DNA of 15,375 nucleotides from Candidatus Eiseniibacteriota bacterium (GTDB lineage Bacteria > JAFGKV01), in the NCBI GenBank assembly GCA_025453925.1, contig JALOPK010000039.1, positions 1-15,375 on the forward strand, in the 5' to 3' direction. Positions 1 through 6,326 of this stretch are shown one piece after another. A program made the translations under genes and the position numbers. How positions within the stretch are numbered: the stretch's first letter is position 1; the number at the start of each line of letters is the position of its first letter. The notes beneath the pieces were generated by a model that was given only the letters and a program-made list of their open reading frames with translations, ran no database searches and was not told where the DNA came from.

Positions 1-1515
1 CAGAGACGGCGCAGATGCGCACGTGACCGCACTGGTGGACGCATTGAACTGAAGCGCGCTCTCGCCGTCAAACACGCGAACATAGTCAACCCTGGTGCAG
101 ACCGCGTTCAGAGAATCACTGACGGCTGTCAGCGTGATGGAGTAGCTGCCGGGCTGCTCATACAGCCACGACGGGTTCTGATCGTTGGAGTCAACAACGC
201 CGTCGCCATCGAGATCCCAGGCCCATGACACGACGGGGGGCCATGCCAGCGTCTGATCCGTGAACTGAATCTGCACAGGGGCATGGCCGGTAGTGGGGAG
301 GGCTGAAAACGCAGGCATGAGCCAGATGGGGTGGTTCTTCCACCAGCGCAGCTCGTTGGCGGAGCTCCCGCCGGCAACGATGTCGGTGGTTCCGTCGCCG
401 TTCACGTCGCCAAGGGAGAGGGGCCAGACTCCCTCGAAGTTATCGTCGATGGTATGCCTGGTCCAGCCCAGCGGGTCCCCTCCGTCATTGTGCCACCACA
501 CGACATCCGAGGGATTCTGCGCGGTCGCCACGACATCGGGGAGCCCGTCGTCATCGAGATCCCCGGCGTATGCCATGACAGCGCCAGGGAAGGTGCCGAT
601 CGTCTGCAGCGACCAGAGAAGCGGATCGCCGCCATCATTCCGCCACCAGCACAGGGTCGGAGAGACATAGCCGGCGGCCAGCACATCGAGGTCCCCATCT
701 CCGTCCATGTCGCAGGCCGAGACCTGGTGCGCGCCGCCGTAGTTCGTGGAGATGTCGAGCTCGGTCCACTGGAGTGGCGATCCACCGTCATTGCGCCACC
801 AGGTGACCCGGTTGCCATCCAATGCCGCGCCCAGGACGTCGGCATCACCGTCGTCATCGAGATCGCAGACGAATACCGATCTGGCGCCGCCGAATCCGGT
901 GGCCAGCGTCTGTGCCGCCCACTGGCCGCCATCGTTCACCCAGAGCATGATGCTGTTGGTGCCTGCGATGGCGGCGACGATGTCGGCGTCGAGGTCACCG
1001 TCGACGTCGTGGACACAGACCTCATGGGCATTGGTCTGATCAGAACCCAGCACGTGTCTGATCCACGAGATCGGCTCTCCTCCGGTGTTCTCCCACCACG
1101 CCACCTGATGCCCATACCATGCGGCGCCCGCCAAATCGATGTCGAGATCGCCGTCGATGTCTCCCGCCACGACGTCAATAGCGCCGTCGAACTGATTGCC
1201 CACGACCTGTTTCGTCCATGTCGGCGGCTCCCCGCCGGCGTTGCGCCACCATGCGACCTGGTTATCGGCGTATCCAGTTGCCACTACGTCAACATGCCCG
1301 TCACCATCTATGTCACGCACATCCAATCCGCTGGGTCCGCGGAGCGTTGCGTCGATCAGATACTCGGTCAGTGTGACAGGGCGGCTGGGCGCGCTGGACT
1401 CCCCTTGTGCGCCATTCCGGGGATTTGAGGAGGCTGACGAATCGATGGGATTGACCGCAAGAAACGACGAGACGCAGAAGACGAGGAACCACTGACCACA
1501 TTGACGGACCAGCAT
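1..1515 (-). CDS. Secreted FG-GAP/VCBS repeat protein with PKD domain (3' end outside window)
   Basis: The minus-strand frame from an ATG at 1515 is open for 505 codons and runs off the left edge, so the C-terminus is missing. AAAGGAG lies 5 nt before the ATG. Residues 1-30 look like a signal peptide: Arg4, a hydrophobic WFLVFCVSSFLAV core and a small-residue SSASS region. From about residue 65 to 395 there are seven repeats of about 45 residues. Each has a calcium-binding-type D-x-D-x-D-G-x-x-D loop (such as DIDGDGHVDVVA) followed by a W-W-[RKEH]-N-[DA]-G-G segment, as in FG-GAP/VCBS integrin-like propellers. About residues 405-485 form a PKD-like domain (VSWAWDLDGDG, then GSYSITLTAVSD). Such proteins are exported and usually surface-attached or released; the ligand is unknown. 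The missing end may carry a sorting domain, as in the protein at 6327-9053. The family call is secure but no specific function can be given. Confidence 0.9.
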   Translation of the reverse strand, partial: MLVRQCGQWFLVFCVSSFLAVNPIDSSASSNPRNGAQGESSAPSRPVTLTEYLIDATLRGPSGLDVRDIDGDGHVDVVATGYADNQVAWWRNAGGEPPTWTKQVVGNQFDGAIDVVAGDIDGDLDIDLAGAAWYGHQVAWWENTGGEPISWIRHVLGSDQTNAHEVCVHDVDGDLDADIVAAIAGTNSIMLWVNDGGQWAAQTLATGFGGARSVFVCDLDDDGDADVLGAALDGNRVTWWRNDGGSPLQWTELDISTNYGGAHQVSACDMDGDGDLDVLAAGYVSPTLCWWRNDGGDPLLWSLQTIGTFPGAVMAYAGDLDDDGLPDVVATAQNPSDVVWWHNDGGDPLGWTRHTIDDNFEGVWPLSLGDVNGDGTTDIVAGGSSANELRWWKNHPIWLMPAFSALPTTGHAPVQIQFTDQTLAWPPVVSWAWDLDGDGVVDSNDQNPSWLYEQPGSYSITLTAVSDSLNAVCTRVDYVRVFDGESALQFNASTSAVTCASAPSL

Positions 1516-1620
1516 CACTGCTCCTTTGCTCTGGGGAGAGGACACACACGTACGACGCATGGACACTCACATACAGGCAAGGGACATGCCGGGCGCGGGA
1601 GCGCCGGGGGCGCGCTGCAG

Positions 1621-1634
1621 CATTGACGTCAATG
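1621..1634. promoter_or_regulatory. 14-bp perfect palindrome, candidate operator
   Basis: CATTGACGTCAATG equals its own reverse complement and sits between divergent genes, 106 nt upstream of the FG-GAP start and 162 nt upstream of the ferredoxin start. Symmetric sites of this size often bind dimeric regulators, but the protein and any role are unknown. Confidence 0.35.
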
Positions 1635-1662
1635 GGACTTCTCGTGGAGGGTCGTTCGTTTT

Positions 1663-1679
1663 CGGACAGGGGATGTCCG
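1663..1679 (+). promoter_or_regulatory. Small hairpin upstream of the ferredoxin-AOR operon
   Basis: CGGACA and TGTCCG form a 6-bp stem around a 5-nt loop (GGGGA). No T-run follows, so it is not a standard terminator. It could be a leader structure or an operator half-site pair; it could also be chance in GC-rich DNA. Confidence 0.25.
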
Positions 1680-1796
1680 CTCACGGAGGTATCTCGATGC
1701 CCCGCGCGGTGAGGTCACCATGATGGGCGGCTCGTCGTGGCCGATGCACCGGTGTGCTGCTAAGTTGTCCTGATGCCAGTGACGAGAGGAGTGACC

Positions 1797-2210
1797 ATGG
1801 CCAAGCGCCTGTCAGTTGTTGATGTCGAACGGTGCGTGGGGTGCCAGTCGTGCATGTTCGCGTGCGCACGACGCAGCGGTAACGGAGGTTTGGAAGGCGC
1901 GTGCATCGGTGTCAGATCGGCCGGCGGCATCCGAAAGGGCTTCGTCGTCGTGGTCTGCCGTGCCTGCCCCGATCCGCCCTGCGCGAAGGTGTGCCCCACT
2001 GATGCGCTCACTCCTCGGAAGGGGGGCGGTATCCGCCTGGACCGCTCTCTCTGCATCGGGTGCGGCAACTGCCGGGAGGCGTGCCCCTTCGGGGCGATCT
2101 TCTGGGATGAGCGCGCAGAGAAGCCGCTGGTGTGCGTCTACTGCGGCTACTGCGCCCGCTACTGCCCCTATGACGTGCTGGCCCACGAGGAGGCTGACCA
2201 TGATCGCTGA
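1797..2210 (+). CDS. Four-cluster [4Fe-4S] ferredoxin, electron-transfer partner of the AOR enzyme
   Basis: This 137-residue protein carries sixteen cysteines in four ferredoxin motifs: Cys13/16/19/23, Cys54/57/62/66, Cys86/89/92/96 and Cys113/116/119/123. Cys36 is extra. Most fourth cysteines are followed by proline (KVCP, EACP, RYCP), typical of 4Fe-4S domains. The layout resembles the electron-transfer subunits of DMSO-reductase-type enzymes and the small ferredoxin subunits beside AOR-family genes (AorA, YdhY). I chose the ATG at 1797 because AGAGGAG ends 5 nt before it; an in-frame ATG at 1773 has no such site. There is no signal peptide or Tat motif, so it should be cytoplasmic. Its end overlaps the AOR start by 11 nt, indicating coupled translation. 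The likely role is passing electrons between the AOR cofactor and a soluble acceptor, which is inference from pairing. Confidence 0.92.
   Translation: MAKRLSVVDVERCVGCQSCMFACARRSGNGGLEGACIGVRSAGGIRKGFVVVVCRACPDPPCAKVCPTDALTPRKGGGIRLDRSLCIGCGNCREACPFGAIFWDERAEKPLVCVYCGYCARYCPYDVLAHEEADHDR
2187..2193 (+). promoter_or_regulatory. Ribosome binding site deciding the AOR start
   Basis: GAGGAGG lies inside the ferredoxin gene, 6 nt before the ATG at 2200. It fixes that ATG as the AOR start even though the frame stays open much further upstream, where it only overlaps the ferredoxin out of frame. Confidence 0.8.
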
Positions 2211-3948
2211 CGACCCGCTCGGCCGGGTGCTGGAGATCGATCTCTCCAGCCGATCATTCGACATCGTCGAACGGCCCGAGCTTTTCGCGGAGGGCATCGG
2301 CGGTGCGGGAGTGGCGATCCGGCTATTGGAGGAGCACTGCCCCTCGGGCGCCGATCCCGCGTCCCCGGAGAATCCCATCGTGTTCGCGGTGGGTCCGCTG
2401 GTCGGGCTCTTCCCGCTCGCTTCCAAGACCGTCGCCATGTTCAAGTCGCCCCACACGGGAAACCTGGGCGAGAGCCATGCGGGCGGCCGCAGTGCCATCG
2501 CGATTCGCATGGCAGGCTTCGGGGCCATCGTGATCAAGGGTTCCAGCCAGTCACCCGTCTATCTGGCCATCGCGGGTGACCGCGTGCACTTTCGTGACGC
2601 ATCGGCCTTGTGGGGGCTCCGCAGCTCCTACACCGTCGGGTCGGTGATCCGACAGCGCGAAAAGGGCAGCGGTATCCGCACCATCATGCGCATCGGGCGC
2701 GCCGGCGAGCGCGGGGTGACCTATGCCGGGGTGATTACCGAGACCTATCGTCACTTCGGCCGACTCGGCCTCGGCGCGGTGTTCGGCAGCAAGAAACTCA
2801 AGGCCGTGGTCATTTCGGGATCACGGTCGCTTCCCGTCGCCGATCGCAAGGCCTATCGAGCTCTCTACGACACGATCTATCAGGCGGCGACGACTTCGCC
2901 GGTCATGAACAAGTACCATGAGCTCGGCACCGCGGTGAATGTGAAGCCCCTGAGCGGCATCGGCGCGTTGCCCACACGGAATCTCCAGTCGGGTCAATTC
3001 GAGGGAGCCGATGAGATCAGTGCTGAGCGTCTGGCCGAGCGCTACCTGGGCAGACGGGTGGCCTGCGCCCATTGCCCCGTGGCCTGCATTCATCTAGCCA
3101 GCCTGCGGACCCCTTACCCCAACGATCCCTACTTCTACAAAACCACCATGATCGGCTATGACCACGAGCCGATCTTCGCCATGGGCAGCATGCTCGGGGT
3201 TTCGGATGTGCCCGGTCTTTTGCGGCTCCTGGACGAAGCCGAGGTGCAGGGGCTTGATGTGATGAGCGCCGGCGTGGTGCTGGCGTGGGCTACGGAGGCC
3301 CTGGAGCGCGGGCTGATCACCCTCGAGCTGCTGGACGGAATTCCCCTGGAGTGGGGTGTCGCCGCCGCCTATGTCGAGGCGGCGAGACGCATCGTGACGC
3401 AGCCCACAGATCTCTATCGGGCCATGGCCCGCGGTGTGGCTCACGCGGCGAGCGTCTACGGAGGGGCCGACTTCGCACTGGCCTTCGGCGGCAATGAGAT
3501 GCCGGGGTATCACACCGGGCCAGCCTGCCACCTGGGGTACCTGACGGGTGCCCGCCACAGCCATCTCGACAGTGCCGGGTACAGCGTCGATCAGAAGGTC
3601 ATGGGCACGGGAAAACCAGTCACCCCCGAGGGCGTCGCTGAGCAGCTTCTCACCGAGGAGCGCTGGCGTCAGGTGCTCACCAGTCTGGTCATCTGTTTGT
3701 TCGCCAGGGGCGTCTACACCGAGGAGATAGTCCGACAGGCGCTGGAGGCGGCGGGGTTCAGTGATGTTGATCTCAAGGCGTTGGGCGCCGACATCCTGCG
3801 CCGCAAGCATGCGTTCAAGCGAAGGGAGGGGTTCGACCCGGAGGCCATGACGATCCCCCGCCGCATCCTGGAAACCCCATCTCCGGCCGGTCACTTCGAT
3901 GAGGCCTTCCTCCGCGCCGCCATCACCCACTACATGGCGAACCTATAG
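2200..3948 (+). CDS. Aldehyde:ferredoxin oxidoreductase (AOR) family, tungsten/molybdenum bis-pterin enzyme
   Basis: The 582-residue protein is close to the classic AOR length of about 600. The N-terminal domain has family signatures: GRVLEIDLSSRSF at the start, then GGAG and the region SKTVAMFKSPHTGNLGESHAGG around residues 70-95. Three cluster cysteines are Cys289, Cys292 and Cys296 in CAHCPVAC, and the fourth is Cys499 in SLVICLF; Pyrococcus furiosus AOR uses 288, 291, 295 and 494. The family oxidises aldehydes to acids, or runs in reverse, with tungsten or molybdenum and ferredoxin. The two pterin-site motifs, usually D-x-x-G-L-[C/D], are altered: E348-V-Q-G-L-D353 and T494-S-L-V-I-C499. 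This suggests a divergent clade rather than canonical AOR, FOR or GAPOR; benzoyl-CoA reductase BamB and YdhV are other relatives. No cofactor-synthesis or tungstate-uptake gene is nearby. The substrate is unknown. Confidence 0.93.
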   Translation: MIADDPLGRVLEIDLSSRSFDIVERPELFAEGIGGAGVAIRLLEEHCPSGADPASPENPIVFAVGPLVGLFPLASKTVAMFKSPHTGNLGESHAGGRSAIAIRMAGFGAIVIKGSSQSPVYLAIAGDRVHFRDASALWGLRSSYTVGSVIRQREKGSGIRTIMRIGRAGERGVTYAGVITETYRHFGRLGLGAVFGSKKLKAVVISGSRSLPVADRKAYRALYDTIYQAATTSPVMNKYHELGTAVNVKPLSGIGALPTRNLQSGQFEGADEISAERLAERYLGRRVACAHCPVACIHLASLRTPYPNDPYFYKTTMIGYDHEPIFAMGSMLGVSDVPGLLRLLDEAEVQGLDVMSAGVVLAWATEALERGLITLELLDGIPLEWGVAAAYVEAARRIVTQPTDLYRAMARGVAHAASVYGGADFALAFGGNEMPGYHTGPACHLGYLTGARHSHLDSAGYSVDQKVMGTGKPVTPEGVAEQLLTEERWRQVLTSLVICLFARGVYTEEIVRQALEAAGFSDVDLKALGADILRRKHAFKRREGFDPEAMTIPRRILETPSPAGHFDEAFLRAAITHYMANL

Positions 3949-4158
3949 GATTCGGGGCGACCGTCGCCACGAGGGCGGATGAACGGGCGCATGCGGTGAC
4001 GCGCCACCCCGAGCACCCGCCAATCCCGCCCCACTCCCCCACCGCCCACGCAGGTCCGGAACAAGCTGCCCGCCTGATCTGCGAGCCATGCTCCGAAGGG
4101 CCGTAGTGGCGCGGCCACCATGGCCGAAACCCTCTTCGAGTCCCTCGATCCCGTGCGG
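3949..4158. other. Convergent intergenic gap, AOR / ACT gene
   Basis: About 210 bp between converging stop codons. Short GC-rich hairpins exist at 3956-3968 (GGCGA/TCGCC) and 4106-4118 (GTGGC/GCCAC), but neither has a T-run, so termination here is not demonstrated from sequence. No gene is apparent. Confidence 0.5.
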
Positions 4159-4632
4159 CTACGGCAGCGCGAAGACGCAGCAGATGGCGTCGCGGGCGCT
4201 CTGCAGTTCGCTTCCCCGCACCAGACAGGCGACAGTGGAGATGGAGGTTGACACTCCCAGCACCTGGATCTCCTTCTCCGCAAGACAGGAAAAGAGCTGC
4301 GCGGCGACATCGGGCGTCTCCCGGAAATGGGGGCCATATACGCCGATGGTCGCTACGTCCCCCAGGGAATCGACGCGGCCCGCATCAACGCATGCCCGCA
4401 GGCCCTCCAGCTCATCCTCGAGGCGCGAACCAGCCTCGCTGTTCACGCACAGGATGAGATTGGCCGTACCCAAGAGGTCGGTGGCCGATGAGATGAACTC
4501 CACATTGACCCGGAGCGTGGCCAGGTGCCGGAAGAGCTTGCCCGCGATGCCGGGCCGGTCGGGCACACCCATGACCCTGATGAGGGTGAGGCCCTTGCTC
4601 TCTATCATGCCCCCGACGGTGAGTTTCCGCAT
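4159..4632 (-). CDS. Free-standing tandem ACT-domain protein, aspartokinase-regulatory-like
   Basis: The 157-residue protein is essentially two ACT domains with no kinase domain. ACT1 (about residues 15-85) contains TLIRVMGVPDRPGIAGKLF, matching the V-x-D-x-P-G-x-A-x-x-[IL]-F pattern of aspartokinase. ACT2 (about 90-157) contains DVATIGVYGP, PDVAAQLFSCLAEKEIQV and LGVSTS, matching the second aspartokinase ACT (G-x-x-x-x-x-x-P-x-V-A-x-x-x-F, I-x-x-I-S-T-S). ACT tandems bind amino acids, in aspartokinases lysine or threonine, and act allosterically. The start is the ATG at 4632: GAGAGGAGG ends 5 nt before it, whereas the adjacent ATG at 4635 is only 2 nt away. It follows the aldolase gene after 54 nt on the same strand and is probably co-transcribed with it. 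It may be a regulatory subunit or amino-acid sensor, which is inference. The family call is strong; the partner and ligand are unknown. Confidence 0.85.
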   Translation of the reverse strand: MRKLTVGGMIESKGLTLIRVMGVPDRPGIAGKLFRHLATLRVNVEFISSATDLLGTANLILCVNSEAGSRLEDELEGLRACVDAGRVDSLGDVATIGVYGPHFRETPDVAAQLFSCLAEKEIQVLGVSTSISTVACLVRGSELQSARDAICCVFALP

Positions 4633-4686
4633 CATCGCCTCCTCTCGACGGCCACCCACTGCCGGGTGAACCGGGTTATTCGGCGC

Positions 4687-6066
4687 TCAGAGGCCCCGTG
4701 GGCGTTCAGGCACCACGATGGGGCTGGCGACGTGTCTGGCGACTGCCTCGGACGATCCTGCCACCCGGAGCTGCTCGAACAGGAAGCTGAACTTGCCTTC
4801 GAGTTCGGCCATGATGGGCCCCATCGCCTCAGCGGGAAGGCTCCACATCTCGCGCTTGAAGGGGCCGAATCCCTTCTTCCGCGTCTTGTAGAGGAACTGC
4901 TCGTCGGTCTCGCCGTCCTTCCGCTCCTTGGCGCTCTCGACCTTCAGATGCTCGCACACACGGGCGCGGAGATCCGCGGGGAAGGCCGCGTGGTCGTAGA
5001 TCATGTTCTGAAACCCGGTGGCAAGGTGCACTTCCGCGACCGCCGCTTCGACGAACCGATGGAACATCTCGTCAGGGAGCGTCGACGCGCCGTGCTGAAC
5101 CGTGCCGGAGAGGCCGTATTCGGATCGGGCCACGGCGCCGATGTCCTCCAACACCTTGAAGTCCAGCTTCACTTTGGCGACCGTGCCATCGGGGAGCGGA
5201 ATCCCGCCGTGGCTCGTGCCGGTCTGCACGCTGATCTTGCTGATGCCCTTCATGCCTTTGGGCAGCGCCTTGTTGAGACCCTGCATGTAGACTTCGAACT
5301 CCTCCACGGTACTGTTCTTGCCGCCCACCTCGCCGATCTCGCCGCCGACGCTGACCGTGACGCCCAGAGGCTCGTGCCGGCGGATGAACGCCGTCATCGC
5401 CGCGGCTACTTCGAAGTTGTCGCGCTGCTGTTCCTCTTCAGTGGGCCGTTCCAAAACGACCAGCGTCGAGCTATCGATGTCGATGTTGTAGAACCCGGCG
5501 GCCAGCGCCTCGAGCACCAGGCTCTCGAGACCGGCGATTTCCTTGGCGGGATCCTTGACGTATGATGTTGCCTTGGCCTGGAAGTGATCGCCCTGGATGA
5601 AGACGGGGCCGGCGAAGCCCTCCTTGACCGCCGCCGCCAGGACTGCAGCCGAGTATTCGGCCGGGCGTTGCTCGGTGTACCCGATCTCACTCTTGGCGAT
5701 CTCGAAGATCAGGGCACCGACGTCCTTGGCCTTGGCGGCCCGGAACGCCGCCCGGCACACATCGTAGGTCATGCCCCGGATGTTCATCGCAGGCACGGTG
5801 AACCCGCCGACCTCGCCGCGGGCCATGGCCTCGTAGAGCCCTTGGATGGAACTGGGAATCGCCCCCAGCGCGGCCGCGGTGGTGCGGATCAGCCAGATGG
5901 CCACCGCGCGGACCTCGGCGTCCGGCGAGAACACCGCGGTCCAGATCAGGTCGTCAATCACGCGTGCGCGCACGGCATGCTCGTCAACGACGGTGACCTC
6001 GGTCGCGCCCACCTCGATGGTTCCTTCGATTCCTCGCCGAGTCTCTTGCATTGTCGTCCAGATCAT
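4687..6066 (-). CDS. Class II fructose-bisphosphate aldolase-like protein, long form
   Basis: The 459-residue protein has a class II (zinc) aldolase core at about residues 75-365, with an N-terminal extension of about 75 residues and a C-terminal one of about 95; ordinary class II aldolases have 280-360 residues. By comparison with E. coli FbaA the key residues are present: catalytic Asp160 and zinc ligand His161 in IQGDHFQ, zinc ligand His286 in GTSHGG and His325 in VQHGAS. GGEIG (Glu243) and FYNIDIDSS are further family signatures. The expected chemistry is zinc-dependent reversible aldol cleavage to dihydroxyacetone phosphate and an aldehyde, in glycolysis/gluconeogenesis or a related sugar-phosphate pathway. 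The exact substrate cannot be read. I chose the ATG at 6066, with GGAGG 8 nt upstream; the frame stays open to an ATG at 6219, but that stretch lacks family similarity. The ACT gene follows directly, suggesting shared regulation. Confidence 0.85.
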   Translation of the reverse strand: MIWTTMQETRRGIEGTIEVGATEVTVVDEHAVRARVIDDLIWTAVFSPDAEVRAVAIWLIRTTAAALGAIPSSIQGLYEAMARGEVGGFTVPAMNIRGMTYDVCRAAFRAAKAKDVGALIFEIAKSEIGYTEQRPAEYSAAVLAAAVKEGFAGPVFIQGDHFQAKATSYVKDPAKEIAGLESLVLEALAAGFYNIDIDSSTLVVLERPTEEEQQRDNFEVAAAMTAFIRRHEPLGVTVSVGGEIGEVGGKNSTVEEFEVYMQGLNKALPKGMKGISKISVQTGTSHGGIPLPDGTVAKVKLDFKVLEDIGAVARSEYGLSGTVQHGASTLPDEMFHRFVEAAVAEVHLATGFQNMIYDHAAFPADLRARVCEHLKVESAKERKDGETDEQFLYKTRKKGFGPFKREMWSLPAEAMGPIMAELEGKFSFLFEQLRVAGSSEAVARHVASPIVVPERPRGL

Positions 6067-6083
6067 GAGAGCTTCCTCCCCAA

Positions 6084-6121
6084 TGAGGAAAACGAACCTT
6101 TCGTATGACTGACCTTCCTCA
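6084..6121 (-). promoter_or_regulatory. Inverted repeat in the aldolase 5' leader
   Basis: On the minus strand TGAGGAA (6121-6115) pairs with TTCCTCA (6090-6084), enclosing a smaller ACGAA-AGG-TTCGT hairpin (6104-6092). The structure ends 2 nt before the GGGGAGG ribosome site of the aldolase gene. It could affect translation or mRNA stability, or be an operator. No known riboswitch family is recognised. Confidence 0.3.
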
Positions 6122-6150
6122 ACGTATTGTTTGGCAGGCCGCTCTGTCAA
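6122..6150 (-). promoter_or_regulatory. Weak candidate promoter for the aldolase-ACT operon
   Basis: A perfect TTGACA at 6150-6145 on the minus strand lies 79 nt from the aldolase ATG. The best -10-like hexamers 16-17 nt downstream (AATACG, ATACGT) match the sigma-70 consensus poorly, and this lineage may use other elements, so the call is tentative. Confidence 0.25.
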
Positions 6151-6326
6151 GGCAACGCAGCGCATCACCAGCCACGGACCGAGGATGCCCTGTCGGACAG
6201 GGCGGCGCGACCCCCACACAGGAACGCTACCGGGGCTGACGGGGTTTGCTTTGACATCGATTGTGATTTCCCGTCGGCCCTCACGCCTGCCCCCTGCGGT
6301 CTTTCGCGGATTGCCCCGGAGGTTTC

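Larger units (their letters stand above)
1516..1796. other. Divergent intergenic region, FG-GAP gene / ferredoxin-AOR operon
   Basis: This 281-bp gap between divergent genes should hold both promoters. I see no convincing -35/-10 pair on either strand. It holds a 14-bp perfect palindrome (1621-1634) and a small hairpin (1663-1679), listed separately. No reading frame here looks like a protein. Confidence 0.6.
6067..6326. other. Divergent intergenic region, aldolase / metalloprotease
   Basis: These 260 bp separate divergent genes. The region holds a leader inverted repeat next to the aldolase start and one TTGACA hexamer per strand, at 6145-6150 (minus) and 6251-6256 (plus). The plus-strand hexamer has no plausible -10 box at normal spacing. 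No gene is apparent. Confidence 0.5.

Noticed and set aside
331-1428. Long plus-strand open frame (365 codons) opposite the FG-GAP gene
   Set aside because: It mirrors the repeated minus-strand coding sequence and has no family motifs; the opposite strand gives clear D-x-D-x-D-G repeats and a signal peptide.
2200-3948. A longer AOR start upstream of 2200, for example at 1816
   Set aside because: The extra residues would overlap the ferredoxin gene out of frame and lack AOR similarity, whereas the ATG at 2200 has GAGGAGG 6 nt upstream and begins the family N-terminus.
3955-4118. Intrinsic terminators after the AOR gene
   Set aside because: The short GC hairpins at 3956-3968 and 4106-4118 have 5-bp stems and no T-run, so they are not distinguishable from chance in GC-rich DNA.
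4525-5565. Plus-strand open frame (346 codons) opposite the aldolase and ACT genes
   Set aside because: It is antisense to conserved aldolase motifs, spans a gene boundary and has no recognisable domain.
6251-6256. TTGACA as a -35 box for the metalloprotease gene
   Set aside because: No -10-like hexamer occurs at 16-18 nt spacing; the DNA there is GC-rich (TCGGCC).
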